Below, piece after piece: positions 1 to 7,386 of a stretch of DNA of 12,304 nucleotides. Both the position numbers and the translations under genes were made by a program. Origin of the DNA: Chthoniobacterales bacterium (GTDB lineage: Bacteria; Verrucomicrobiota; Verrucomicrobiia; Chthoniobacterales; UBA10450); NCBI GenBank assembly GCA_013697015.1, contig JACCXL010000404.1, positions 1-12,304 on the forward strand. The letters run 5' to 3'. Position 1 is the first letter of the stretch. Every line of letters begins with the position of its first letter. The notes below the pieces were generated by a model. It was not told the origin of the DNA, did no database searches, and worked only from the letters and a program-made list of their open reading frames with translations.

Positions 1-212
1 GGTCCTTAAATGCAGCTAAAGCCTGGATCGCAGGAGCGTGGCTTTATATTCCTCTTACCCTGGCGACCCAGGCAGGTCTCGTCCCATTCACTGACTTCTC
101 CAGCGTGCGTGGAGTTCTGACCTTTAATCTCATATCGGCAGTGCCAAACCTTCTGCTTAATCTGGCGATGAGTTACAGGGGATTTAGGGTGCTCCATCTC
201 ACGCAGGCCTAA
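1..212 (+). CDS. C-terminal end of a multi-pass membrane protein, probably a Wzx-type polysaccharide flippase (5' truncated)
   Basis: The frame whose first full codon is at position 3 is open from the window edge to TAA at 210-212, giving 69 residues with no start inside the window. The peptide has two hydrophobic stretches, about residues 8-27 (begins WIAGAWLYIPLTL) and 38-56 (ends SAVPNLLLNLAM), followed by a short basic tail (SYRGFRVLHLTQA). Terminal helices followed by a short cytoplasmic tail are usual in PST/MVF-type flippases, which move lipid-linked repeat units across the inner membrane, and such a gene is expected beside a Wzy-like polymerase. It ends 2 bp before the next start, so it is probably the same operon. 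That it is coding and membrane-embedded is fairly clear. The flippase identity is inference from context, and another polytopic protein such as a polymerase or acyltransferase is possible. Confidence 0.62.
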   Translation, partial: SLNAAKAWIAGAWLYIPLTLATQAGLVPFTDFSSVRGVLTFNLISAVPNLLLNLAMSYRGFRVLHLTQA

Positions 213-214
213 GA

Positions 215-1054
215 ATGCCAGACATCTGCTATTTTTTGGCGAGAGCTAAAGGCACGATCGTCCGAGCTTGGTATAACTCGCTTCTATCAGTTATCGTACG
301 AGTGCCTGTGCGGGCTAACCGTACCGTGAAGGTGCACGTCTTCGCCTACTCAAACGAGGCCATGTTACCAGAGCAGGTGGCTTCCATCCGATCTTTTCTG
401 CGACACGTGGGACGTCCGATTGCTTACACTGTCGTTTCTGATGGGAGTCATTCCCAGCGCAGCGCAACGCTGCTGCGTCGCCTTGATAGTTCTGTTAAGG
501 TCGCCTCTGCCGTTGACTGGATACCTCCAGGCGCACCGCACGGCATGCGTGATTATTTGACGTCTCATCCAACTGGTCGCCAGCTCGGCCTGATCATGTG
601 TTTGCCGTTGGCGGAATCAGCCATGTATGTCGATGCCGACGTGCTATTCTACCCGGGAGCCAGGGAGCTCGCACGATTAGTGGCGAGCGAGTCGAGTTCG
701 GCATCCTTTCTGCAGGACTGTCAATTCGCGGGGGATACCCGTCTTATCCGGGCTGAGCGTGAAAAGCAAACTCCAGTCAACACCGGCTTTCTGATTCTTC
801 GTAAACCACTCGATTGGTCGTTAGGTGTCGCTCGTTTCCTCGAGTTAGAGGGCGCCCCGAGTTTCTTCACGAACCAGACTATCACACATTTGGTCATGCA
901 CGCTAACGGGGCCAATGCCCTGACCCGGGAAAAGTTCATTCTCGAGCTGGATGATCAATGCGATTACGGGGACCGGCACGCCAACGCCGACGTAGCTATC
1001 CGGCACTACGTCAATCCTGTCCGGCACAAGTTCTGGACTAGCCTTTTCCCGTAA
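215..1054 (+). CDS. GT-A-like (GT8-type) putative glycosyltransferase
   Basis: This is a 279-residue protein that probably transfers a sugar from a nucleotide-sugar in the cytoplasm. Features seen: a beta-strand start at residues 38-46 (VKVHVFAYS), a DxD-type metal/nucleotide-sugar site in MYVDADVLFY (D140, D142), an NTGFLILRKP segment at 189-198 as in GT8-like enzymes, and a late RHYVNPVRHKFW segment (263-274) whose histidines resemble the C-terminal metal-ligand region of that fold. There is no signal peptide or clear membrane segment. The start ATG lies 2 bp after the upstream stop, and the next gene starts 4 bp downstream, so it sits tightly inside the operon. The GT-A fold is a family-level inference from motif order. 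Family assignment, donor and acceptor cannot be told. A non-catalytic relative is possible but less likely because the DxD and NTG elements are intact. Confidence 0.72.
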   Translation: MPDICYFLARAKGTIVRAWYNSLLSVIVRVPVRANRTVKVHVFAYSNEAMLPEQVASIRSFLRHVGRPIAYTVVSDGSHSQRSATLLRRLDSSVKVASAVDWIPPGAPHGMRDYLTSHPTGRQLGLIMCLPLAESAMYVDADVLFYPGARELARLVASESSSASFLQDCQFAGDTRLIRAEREKQTPVNTGFLILRKPLDWSLGVARFLELEGAPSFFTNQTITHLVMHANGANALTREKFILELDDQCDYGDRHANADVAIRHYVNPVRHKFWTSLFP

Positions 1055-1058
1055 GAGC

Positions 1059-3398
1059 ATGATAGAGAGAAGCAAACGCAAATTGCGCATTCTGGCGATT
1101 GTCAATCTGCCCTGGGATTTGCGTCTCGGAGCGGCGCGCGTTTGGATTGAGTTGGCGGAACACTGGCGCTCTGCGGGGCACACTGTCGATTCCTACAGTT
1201 TGACCGATGCGTTTCCGCGACCAGCGCGGTCCGGAGCGGTCTTCGCACTGCGACAGGTCTGGTTTGCTCGTCGGGCAAGTCGATTCATACAGGCGCGTGG
1301 CGGTCAATACGATGTAATCGACGCGTTGCTCGGGACGGTAACCCAATCAAAACAAGCGCTCGGTTTTCAAGGGCTGCTGGTAGCTCGATCGGTCGGGTTC
1401 TATTGGCTGTATCATAAATTTAATGAGCACGCGCGGGAGCGGTGGCCCGACCGGCGGCGCGGGAAATTAAGCGGTCGCATCCTTTATACACTGACCCGGC
1501 AGAATCTTTTGCAAGCGGCCGATGAGGCGATGGGTTACGCCGATCTTATTAACCTTGCCAACGAGGATGAACTCGCGTCGTTACGCCGTGATTTGCGCTC
1601 GGAAAAGCCGGCCATGGTGCAGCCGTATGGCCTTACGGAGGAACGGCGGCGCGCTTTTCACGATGCTGCCCTGAGTGCAGAAGAGCGCCTCGCGAAGCAG
1701 AGAATATGCTTCATCGGGCAATGGAGCGTGCGGAAAGGTTCGAGAGATTGGCCGGAGATTGTCCGCCAGCTTCGAGCTCTTAATCCGCGCCTGAGGTTCC
1801 GATTTCTTGGGACCATGGCCGGTGACTCGACCATGCGCGATGACCTTCACGCAAAGGATGATGAGCGTCTCGAGTTTGTCAGCGAATACGAACCGCAGGA
1901 TCTGCCGCGGCTTCTAAGCGACTGCACGATCGGCGTATTTCCGAGCTACGTGGAAGGTTTTGGATTTGCAGTCCTCGAACAGTTGGCCGCTGGGCTGCCC
2001 ACCGTCGCCTACGATGTGCCTGGGCCTCGCCAAATTCTCCGCAAATTGCGACCGGCCCTCCTCGCCCCGGCGGGTGAGATTGGTGCACTGGTTCAACGCG
2101 CCAGGGAAATCATGGATTTCTCGGCCACGGAATATGACAGTTTGCGGCAACAATGCCTAGCTATAGCACGCGGTTTTTCCTGGCCGCAGATCGCAGCCGA
2201 CACAATTCGAGCTTACCGCGAAGCTATCAGGCGGCAGGACAGGCCGATCCTCTTCACCCAGCCGTTCGGTCTGCACGCACCCGGCGGCGGCGCGCGCATC
2301 CTGCGCGCTTTGCTCGAGAGTCGGCCGCGGCCGATCACAATGGTCTGTACTTCACCTGATCCGCCGGTCGGGAGCGCTAGCGTTAACGAGATCCATCTTC
2401 CGTTGCGCCCGAGCCTAGGTCGGCTCGAACGGACGCGGTTCGCTGGTCTCGCTCAACCTTTGGGACGCTTGTTCTCACGTCGTTTCGTGCGACGTCTAAA
2501 GTCAACCGCGATCGAAACGAATGCCTGCGCGCTCCATGCAATTGCGCATGGCGGCCTTGATTTCTACTACGCCTTTCGCATATCGCGCGATCTGGCAGTG
2601 CCGTTCTTTCTTCACGTGCACGACGACTTCATCTACAGCTCACGCATCGCAAAAGGGACCACGTTGGCAAACCAGACGATGGGCGAAGCCTGGCGTGGAG
2701 CATCCGCTCGCTTTGTGATCGGCCGGGAATTGGGGGAGGAATATTGCCGCCGTTATGGGCTCCTGGATTATGTCATCGTCACGGACGGGATCGAAGAGAT
2801 TGCGGCAAGTCCACTTGCACGCGATCCGGAGCGCCTGCGGGTCTACTTCATGGGACTGTTTCACCTGGAATATGAGCCTAACTTGCGCTCCCTGCTCAAC
2901 GTCATCCGCCGCCTACGGGAGGAATCACGGTCGATCACGATCACTCTTCGTTGCGGTGTTCTCCGCCAGAATCTGCAGCATGAGTTCGCTTCTGACCTTG
3001 TGTGCGTCCTCCCCTTCGGATCTGAGGACGACGTGAAAGCGGACCTCGCAATAGCCGACGTCCTTTACCTTCCTCTGCCTTTTGAACAAGCCCACGAATC
3101 GTTCGTGCGTCTCAGCCTTTCGACAAAGCTAGTCACCTACCTCGGCAGCGGCTTGCCCATTCTTTATCATGGGCCAACCACATCGGCTGTCTACGGTCTT
3201 CTGAAGGAGCATGAAGCGGCTTTTTTCGCGACTTCACCGGATGAGCAAGCAGTTGAACAGGGCCTTCGATTGATGCGCGACGAGACACGCCGTGACAAGG
3301 TCGTCGCAAATGCGCTTGCGCTGGCGGAGTCGCAATTCATGCTCGCAGGAATTCGTGAGAGATTCTGGCAAAGAATTGCACACTCGTTAGGCGTATGA
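1059..3398 (+). CDS. Tandem two-domain GT-B glycosyltransferase (GT4-type N-half plus divergent second GT-B half)
   Basis: At 779 residues this is about twice a normal GT4 enzyme and contains two transferase-like halves. The N-half (about 1-390) has a Rossmann start (LRILAIVNLPWDLRLGAARVW), a donor-binding GQWSVRKG segment (220-227) and a perfect E-x7-E motif, E299-GFGFAVL-E307, followed by AAGLPTVAYDVPG, so it looks catalytically complete. The C-half restarts at about residue 395 (RPILFTQPFGLHAPGGGAR), has a HVHDDF segment (519-524), a donor-domain start at GLFHLEYEPN (599-608) and FVRLSLSTKLVTYLGSGLP (682-700) with K690. That pattern is seen in divergent GT-B enzymes that lack a textbook E-x7-E. 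The fusion may add two consecutive sugars. It overlaps the acyltransferase gene by ATGA. A sequencing-made fusion is unlikely because the linker (375-395) stays in good coding frame. Confidence 0.85.
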   Translation: MIERSKRKLRILAIVNLPWDLRLGAARVWIELAEHWRSAGHTVDSYSLTDAFPRPARSGAVFALRQVWFARRASRFIQARGGQYDVIDALLGTVTQSKQALGFQGLLVARSVGFYWLYHKFNEHARERWPDRRRGKLSGRILYTLTRQNLLQAADEAMGYADLINLANEDELASLRRDLRSEKPAMVQPYGLTEERRRAFHDAALSAEERLAKQRICFIGQWSVRKGSRDWPEIVRQLRALNPRLRFRFLGTMAGDSTMRDDLHAKDDERLEFVSEYEPQDLPRLLSDCTIGVFPSYVEGFGFAVLEQLAAGLPTVAYDVPGPRQILRKLRPALLAPAGEIGALVQRAREIMDFSATEYDSLRQQCLAIARGFSWPQIAADTIRAYREAIRRQDRPILFTQPFGLHAPGGGARILRALLESRPRPITMVCTSPDPPVGSASVNEIHLPLRPSLGRLERTRFAGLAQPLGRLFSRRFVRRLKSTAIETNACALHAIAHGGLDFYYAFRISRDLAVPFFLHVHDDFIYSSRIAKGTTLANQTMGEAWRGASARFVIGRELGEEYCRRYGLLDYVIVTDGIEEIAASPLARDPERLRVYFMGLFHLEYEPNLRSLLNVIRRLREESRSITITLRCGVLRQNLQHEFASDLVCVLPFGSEDDVKADLAIADVLYLPLPFEQAHESFVRLSLSTKLVTYLGSGLPILYHGPTTSAVYGLLKEHEAAFFATSPDEQAVEQGLRLMRDETRRDKVVANALALAESQFMLAGIRERFWQRIAHSLGV

Positions 3399-3949
3399 GT
3401 GGCAACTATTCTTATGCTCGTCGCATCTGGTTCGATGGTGTCCTCTACGTCTGCAATCATCTTATCGCGCATTTCCCAAGCCACTTCTTGCGTAAGGTCT
3501 TCTATCGTTCCGTCATGCAGTTCGAGATAGGCGCCGGCAGTTTCATCTTTATGGGAGCGAAATTTGATGCCCGCCGGGGTTTTAGTCTAGGCTCACACTC
3601 CGTGATCAACGACCGCTGCCGGTTGGATAATCGAGGTGGACTCGAGATCGGCAGCAATGTTTCGATCTCATCCGAAGTCTGCATTCTGACGGCCGATCAC
3701 GACCCGCGCAGCTCGAGCTTCGCCGGCCGCAATCGTGCGGTGCGCATCGACGATCGAGTTTTTGTCGGCACTCGCGCCACGATTCTGCCGGGCGTGACAG
3801 TTGGGAAGGGAGCGTTTGTTGCGGCGGGCGCGTTAGTAACAAAAAATGTCGCCCCCTTCGCGATCGTCGCCGGTTCTCCAGCCCGAGTAATTGGAACGCG
3901 TCCTACGGATCTAAGCTATCAGATTCATTACGATCGACTGTTCGCGTGA
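3395..3949 (+). CDS. Hexapeptide-repeat (left-handed beta-helix) O-acyltransferase, WbbJ/WcaF-like
   Basis: This 184-residue protein probably transfers an acetyl group from acetyl-CoA to a sugar hydroxyl of the repeat unit. An N-terminal helical part (1-42) is followed by repeating hexapeptide turns from about residue 45 to 165 (IGAGSF, LGSHSV, IGSNVS, VGTRAT, VGKGAF). The catalytic-histidine loop ILTADHD (97-103, H102) is intact, as is the C-terminal VAGSPARVIGTRP typical of the family's CoA-binding end. Size is normal for the maltose/galactoside acetyltransferase-like superfamily. Its ATG overlaps the preceding stop by four bases (ATGA), which suggests translational coupling with the tandem transferase and perhaps decoration of a sugar that enzyme adds. 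The acyl group (acetyl or another) and the modified sugar cannot be read from sequence. Confidence 0.9.
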   Translation: MSGNYSYARRIWFDGVLYVCNHLIAHFPSHFLRKVFYRSVMQFEIGAGSFIFMGAKFDARRGFSLGSHSVINDRCRLDNRGGLEIGSNVSISSEVCILTADHDPRSSSFAGRNRAVRIDDRVFVGTRATILPGVTVGKGAFVAAGALVTKNVAPFAIVAGSPARVIGTRPTDLSYQIHYDRLFA

Positions 3950-3985
3950 GAACGGCACGCCCGTAGATCACCAGCTGAATTGCTC

Positions 3986-5080
3986 GTGAAGCATTTGCTA
4001 CAAATCGTTCCGCACGTGCCCGGAAACTTCGACGGTGTGGGGGACTACGCGCTGAATCTCGCACGACATCTCGCTTCCGATCATGCTGTACAAACTACCT
4101 TCGCCGTACCCGAAGGAAGAGCAGCAGGTGCTGTAGCTGGATTCGCAATAGCAGCGTTCGGTCCTCACAAAACAGATCTTGCGAGTCTGGCAGATGGTCA
4201 GGACGCGACGGTTCTTCACTATGTTAACTACGGATACCAGACGCGCGGAATCCCACTTTGGCTACCGCGGCTGGTAGCGGCGCTGCGCTCCGCATTGCCC
4301 GGCAAGTTCGTAACCGTTTTCCATGAGCTTTACGCCACCGGTCCATTCTGGGGCAGCGCTTTCTGGCTCACGCCGCTCCAAAAACGAATCGCAGCTAAAG
4401 TTGCGTGGAACTCGGATTCCTGCCTTGTGAGCAGCGAGCCATCTGCTGGTCAGCTACGACAACTTTTCGATCGCGCGGCTATCGGCGTTCAACCAGTGCC
4501 GTCTTCGTTTGGTGAGCCGGTGCTGTCGATTTCTCAGTTCCAAACGCGGTCCCCGCATCGGTGGGCGATCTGCGGAGGCAGTGTTCTTCTCGAGCGCTCT
4601 CTGCGTTCGTTCGCAACTATTCTTTCTTCTTTGCCACTCGCATTTCGTCCCCGGGAGCTGCTGTTACTCGGAGGTCGCAGTAACCCGACATTAGCTGGTT
4701 TCGCGGCGTCGCTCGGTGGTGTGCGCGTGACTTATCTGCCGGAGGTTTCGGTCGAGCACGCATCTGAGTTGCTCATAACCTGCTCATTCGGTTGGCTGGA
4801 TTACTTCACGCACGGCGGAGTTCCGTTGCCGGTGATTTTGAAGTCGTCTTCCTTTGCGAGTTTTTGTGCACATGGGGTGATCCCTGTCTTTCCGCAGGGA
4901 GGAACGAAGATCACGATCTCGGAGGATACGCTGCCGGGCCCGTATTTCGTCGAAGGAGTCAATGCCGCGTTGCCGTCCCCGGCTGAAAGCGCTCATGTCG
5001 CGCGCGAAATCTATGAGTGGTATCACCGGCGCGCGGCGCTTCCGCTGCTTTCCAAGCGCATTGCCGCTGCCATCGCGTAG
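3986..5080 (+). CDS. Atypical GT-B-like glycosyltransferase lacking the canonical GT4 motifs
   Basis: The start is not certain. I chose GTG at 3986, giving MKHLLQIVPHVPG (364 residues), over TTG at 3980 (366 residues). Neither has a good Shine-Dalgarno sequence. Numbering here is from the longer form. The N-half looks like a GT-B acceptor domain: beta-strand LLQIVPHVPG, then GVGDYALNLARHL (19-31), and VTVFHELYATGPFWG (111-125). The C-half has a Rossmann-like run ELLLLGGRSNP (226-236). The usual G-R-x4-K-G donor segment is replaced by CGGSVLLERS (198-207), and where E-x7-E is expected there is GWLDYFTHGGVPLPVILKSS (271-290) followed by CAHGVIPVFP (296-305). I recall similar WLDYF/FKS/CAHG-type proteins in polysaccharide loci, so I call it a divergent transferase. 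It lies 36 bp after the acyltransferase and 38 bp before a GT4. A regulatory or inactive role is also possible. Confidence 0.72.
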   Translation: MKHLLQIVPHVPGNFDGVGDYALNLARHLASDHAVQTTFAVPEGRAAGAVAGFAIAAFGPHKTDLASLADGQDATVLHYVNYGYQTRGIPLWLPRLVAALRSALPGKFVTVFHELYATGPFWGSAFWLTPLQKRIAAKVAWNSDSCLVSSEPSAGQLRQLFDRAAIGVQPVPSSFGEPVLSISQFQTRSPHRWAICGGSVLLERSLRSFATILSSLPLAFRPRELLLLGGRSNPTLAGFAASLGGVRVTYLPEVSVEHASELLITCSFGWLDYFTHGGVPLPVILKSSSFASFCAHGVIPVFPQGGTKITISEDTLPGPYFVEGVNAALPSPAESAHVAREIYEWYHRRAALPLLSKRIAAAIA

Positions 5081-5118
5081 CCGCGAATGAATGACGATCG
5101 CGCCCGGTTCGCTTCCCA

Positions 5119-6129
5119 ATGAAGATCTTGTTTTCTTCCTACGCGTTTCACCCCAGTGTGGGCGGAATCGAATCCGTCTCCGCGATTTTGGCGGACGAGT
5201 TCCTCGCCGCTGGGCATTCCGTTGAGCTTATCACGCAAACGCCTGACTCTTCCGAATCGGAATGGAGCTTCCCGGTCACGCGAGGCCCGTCGCTCCGCCG
5301 ACTCGCCCAATTGCTCAATTGGTCCGACGTCTTGTTCCAAAACAATATCAGCCTCGGCAGTTTGTTGCCTGCGCTTTGCTACGGACGACCGACGGTAGTC
5401 GTTCATCAAACATGGATACGAAATGTGCACGGGCGACTTGCCTGGAATGACCGAATCAAGCGCGCTTTGCTCCATCACGTGACGAACGTGGCCGTCAGCG
5501 ATGCCGTGGCCCGAGGTTTGCGCGTCCCATGCGAAATCCTTCCCAACCCGCTCCGTGACGACCTGTTTCGAATCATGAGCGAACGAAACCGCACCAAGAG
5601 TCTGGTGTTCGTCGGACGCTTAGTGTCCGACAAAGGGGTGGACTTACTTCTGCGAGCTCTGTTTCAATTGAAAGAGGACAACCTCACACCTGCGCTCTCC
5701 ATCATCGGGCAGGGACCGGAAGAGGGAAACCTGCGTGGTCTCGCTGCCACGCTGAGGATTGAATCTCAGGTCACGTTCTTAGGTCAGAAATCAGGAGAGG
5801 AGCTCGCGCAACTTCTGAATGAACACCAGGTCATCGTGATACCGTCGCGCTGGGCAGAACCTTTCGGGGTCGTGGCGTTGGAAGGAATCGCATGCGGTTG
5901 TGTGCCGATCGGATCAGCGAGCGGCGGATTAAAGGAAGCGATCGGAGCGTGTGGTCTCATATTTCCGAACGGTGACATGCAAGCCCTCGCGCGCGCCTTG
6001 GAGAAAGCCCTGACAAGCGTAGATCTTCTCGAAAATTTTCGAGCGGTCGCACCGACGCACTTATTACGATTCAGCGCGAGAAAAATAGCGAGTGCGCACC
6101 TGCGAATCCTGGAGCGCATACGACGATGA
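5119..6129 (+). CDS. GT4-family glycosyltransferase
   Basis: This 336-residue GT-B retaining transferase probably adds one sugar to the lipid-linked repeat unit at the inner face of the membrane. The start MKILFSSYAFHPSVGGIESV carries the first beta-strand and the glycine-rich loop (PSVGGIE, 12-18). The interdomain/acceptor segment is VAVSDAV (124-130), the donor-domain segment is FVGRLVSDKG (164-173, R167 and K172), and the E-x7-E motif is E247-PFGVVAL-E255 followed by GIACGCVPIGSASGG. All catalytic landmarks expected for GT4 are present and the length is normal. I see no clear Shine-Dalgarno sequence; the start is chosen because MKI at the first strand is the family norm. Its stop overlaps the next start by ATGA. 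Donor and linkage are unknown. Confidence 0.92.
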   Translation: MKILFSSYAFHPSVGGIESVSAILADEFLAAGHSVELITQTPDSSESEWSFPVTRGPSLRRLAQLLNWSDVLFQNNISLGSLLPALCYGRPTVVVHQTWIRNVHGRLAWNDRIKRALLHHVTNVAVSDAVARGLRVPCEILPNPLRDDLFRIMSERNRTKSLVFVGRLVSDKGVDLLLRALFQLKEDNLTPALSIIGQGPEEGNLRGLAATLRIESQVTFLGQKSGEELAQLLNEHQVIVIPSRWAEPFGVVALEGIACGCVPIGSASGGLKEAIGACGLIFPNGDMQALARALEKALTSVDLLENFRAVAPTHLLRFSARKIASAHLRILERIRR

Positions 6130-7382
6130 TTCTGCTCTCGCACGCCACTGGGAATGAAAATGTGCGGCAGACCGCGCTCGCCTTTTCGGAAGCGGGTTTA
6201 CTGGAGGAGTTCTGGACCTGCCTCAATTGGAATCCTGATCATCGCATCCATCGGCTACTACCGCGCGCAGTGCGCCGCCAACTTCTCCGGCGTTCCTTCC
6301 CTCTCGCGGTGCGCGGAGTGATTCAGTCGCGCCCGAGCCGGGAAATTGCACGTCTCTTGGCCAAGTTCCTACCGCTTCCTGGACTTCGCGCGCATGAGAC
6401 CGGAGCGTTGAGTATCGATGCCGTGATGCGCGATCTCGATTGCGCGGTCGCTGCGCGTCTGGTACGCGCGTCCGGTTGTCGCCTTGTCTACGCGTATGAG
6501 GATGGCGCCTTGGAAACCTTTCGCACCGCGAAGGCGCTCGGACTTCGGCGGGTCTATGATCTGCCGATCGGGTATTGGCGCGCCGCGCAAACCATCTATG
6601 CCGAAGAGCGGGAGCGAGAACCGGAATGGGCTTCCACGCTGACTGGGAATCGCGACAGTGAACGCAAGCTCGCGCGCAAAGAGGAGGAATTGCGGCTCTC
6701 GGAACACGTAGTCGTGGCGAGCACTTTTACAAAAAGCACGCTCGGGCTCGCGGGATTAAATTTGCCGGTCACAGTCGCGCCGTATGGCGCGCCCGAAATT
6801 GGGCCCGGTGAGCCTCTTCAGCGGTCCGAAAAACTGCGGGTCCTTTTCGTGGGATCGCTGGGTCAACGCAAAGGTCTTTCCTATCTCCTCGCTGCCATCA
6901 AAGGGCTCGGCGATATGTTCGAGCTGACGCTTCTCGGGCGGAAAGTGGTGGATAGCTGCGCTGTGCTGGACGCCGCGGTCCGGACTCATCGCTGGATCCC
7001 GTCGCTCCCGCACGTCGAGGTGCTGCGCGAAATGCGGCGGCACGACGTACTCGTTCTCCCGTCGCTATTTGAAGGGTTCGGACTCGTAATTCTGGAAGCA
7101 ATGGCGCAAGGTCTGGCCGTAATTACGACGGCTCACACAGGCGGCCCCGACATGATGGAGGACGGAGCTGAAGGCTTCATTGTTCCGATTCGCTCAGCGG
7201 AAGAGATTGCCGTCAAACTTGATCTACTCCTGACGAATCGGAACTTAATGCAGGAGATGAAGCTGGCCGCGCGGCGTAGAGCGGGACAGTGTCGATGGGC
7301 GGATTACCGGGCTTCGCTCGTTCGAATGGCACGGGAGATGGTTTCTGAAGCGACAGAACTCGCGCATGCACCCCGGAGCTAG
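6126..7382 (+). CDS. GT4-family glycosyltransferase (SHxTGNxNVR N-terminal type)
   Basis: This is a 418-residue cytoplasmic GT-B enzyme. The N-terminus (MILLSHATGNENVRQ) lacks the usual PxxGG loop but is a recognisable variant that I recall in Verrucomicrobia and Planctomycetes proteins. Later landmarks are complete: VVVASTFTKSTL (195-206), FVGSLGQRKG (241-250, K249), and E316-GFGLVIL-E324 in SLFEGFGLVILEAMAQGL, then TAHTGGPDMMEDG. A charged stretch at 158-190, rich in Glu, Arg and Lys, lies between the two domains and may form a helix. The ATG overlaps the previous stop (ATGA), and a GGAG lies 11 nt upstream (6111-6114). The family call is firm. The specific sugar is not knowable here. Confidence 0.92.
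   Translation: MILLSHATGNENVRQTALAFSEAGLLEEFWTCLNWNPDHRIHRLLPRAVRRQLLRRSFPLAVRGVIQSRPSREIARLLAKFLPLPGLRAHETGALSIDAVMRDLDCAVAARLVRASGCRLVYAYEDGALETFRTAKALGLRRVYDLPIGYWRAAQTIYAEEREREPEWASTLTGNRDSERKLARKEEELRLSEHVVVASTFTKSTLGLAGLNLPVTVAPYGAPEIGPGEPLQRSEKLRVLFVGSLGQRKGLSYLLAAIKGLGDMFELTLLGRKVVDSCAVLDAAVRTHRWIPSLPHVEVLREMRRHDVLVLPSLFEGFGLVILEAMAQGLAVITTAHTGGPDMMEDGAEGFIVPIRSAEEIAVKLDLLLTNRNLMQEMKLAARRRAGQCRWADYRASLVRMAREMVSEATELAHAPRS
7375..7378 (+). promoter_or_regulatory. Shine-Dalgarno GGAG that decides the polymerase start
   Basis: GGAG lies inside the last codons of the upstream GT4 gene, 8 nt before ATG 7387. This good spacing favours ATG 7387 over the in-frame ATG 7366, which would overlap the upstream gene by 17 bp. 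Confidence 0.6.
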
Positions 7383-7386
7383 ACTG

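Noticed and set aside
6..197. Minus-strand frame at the left edge
   Set aside because: The opposite strand gives a convincing membrane-protein C-terminus that ends just before the next gene.
5023..5478. Minus-strand frame of 151 codons
   Set aside because: It is antisense to the GT4 start and the previous gene's end, with no recognisable motif. The sense strand carries the GT4 N-terminal motifs.
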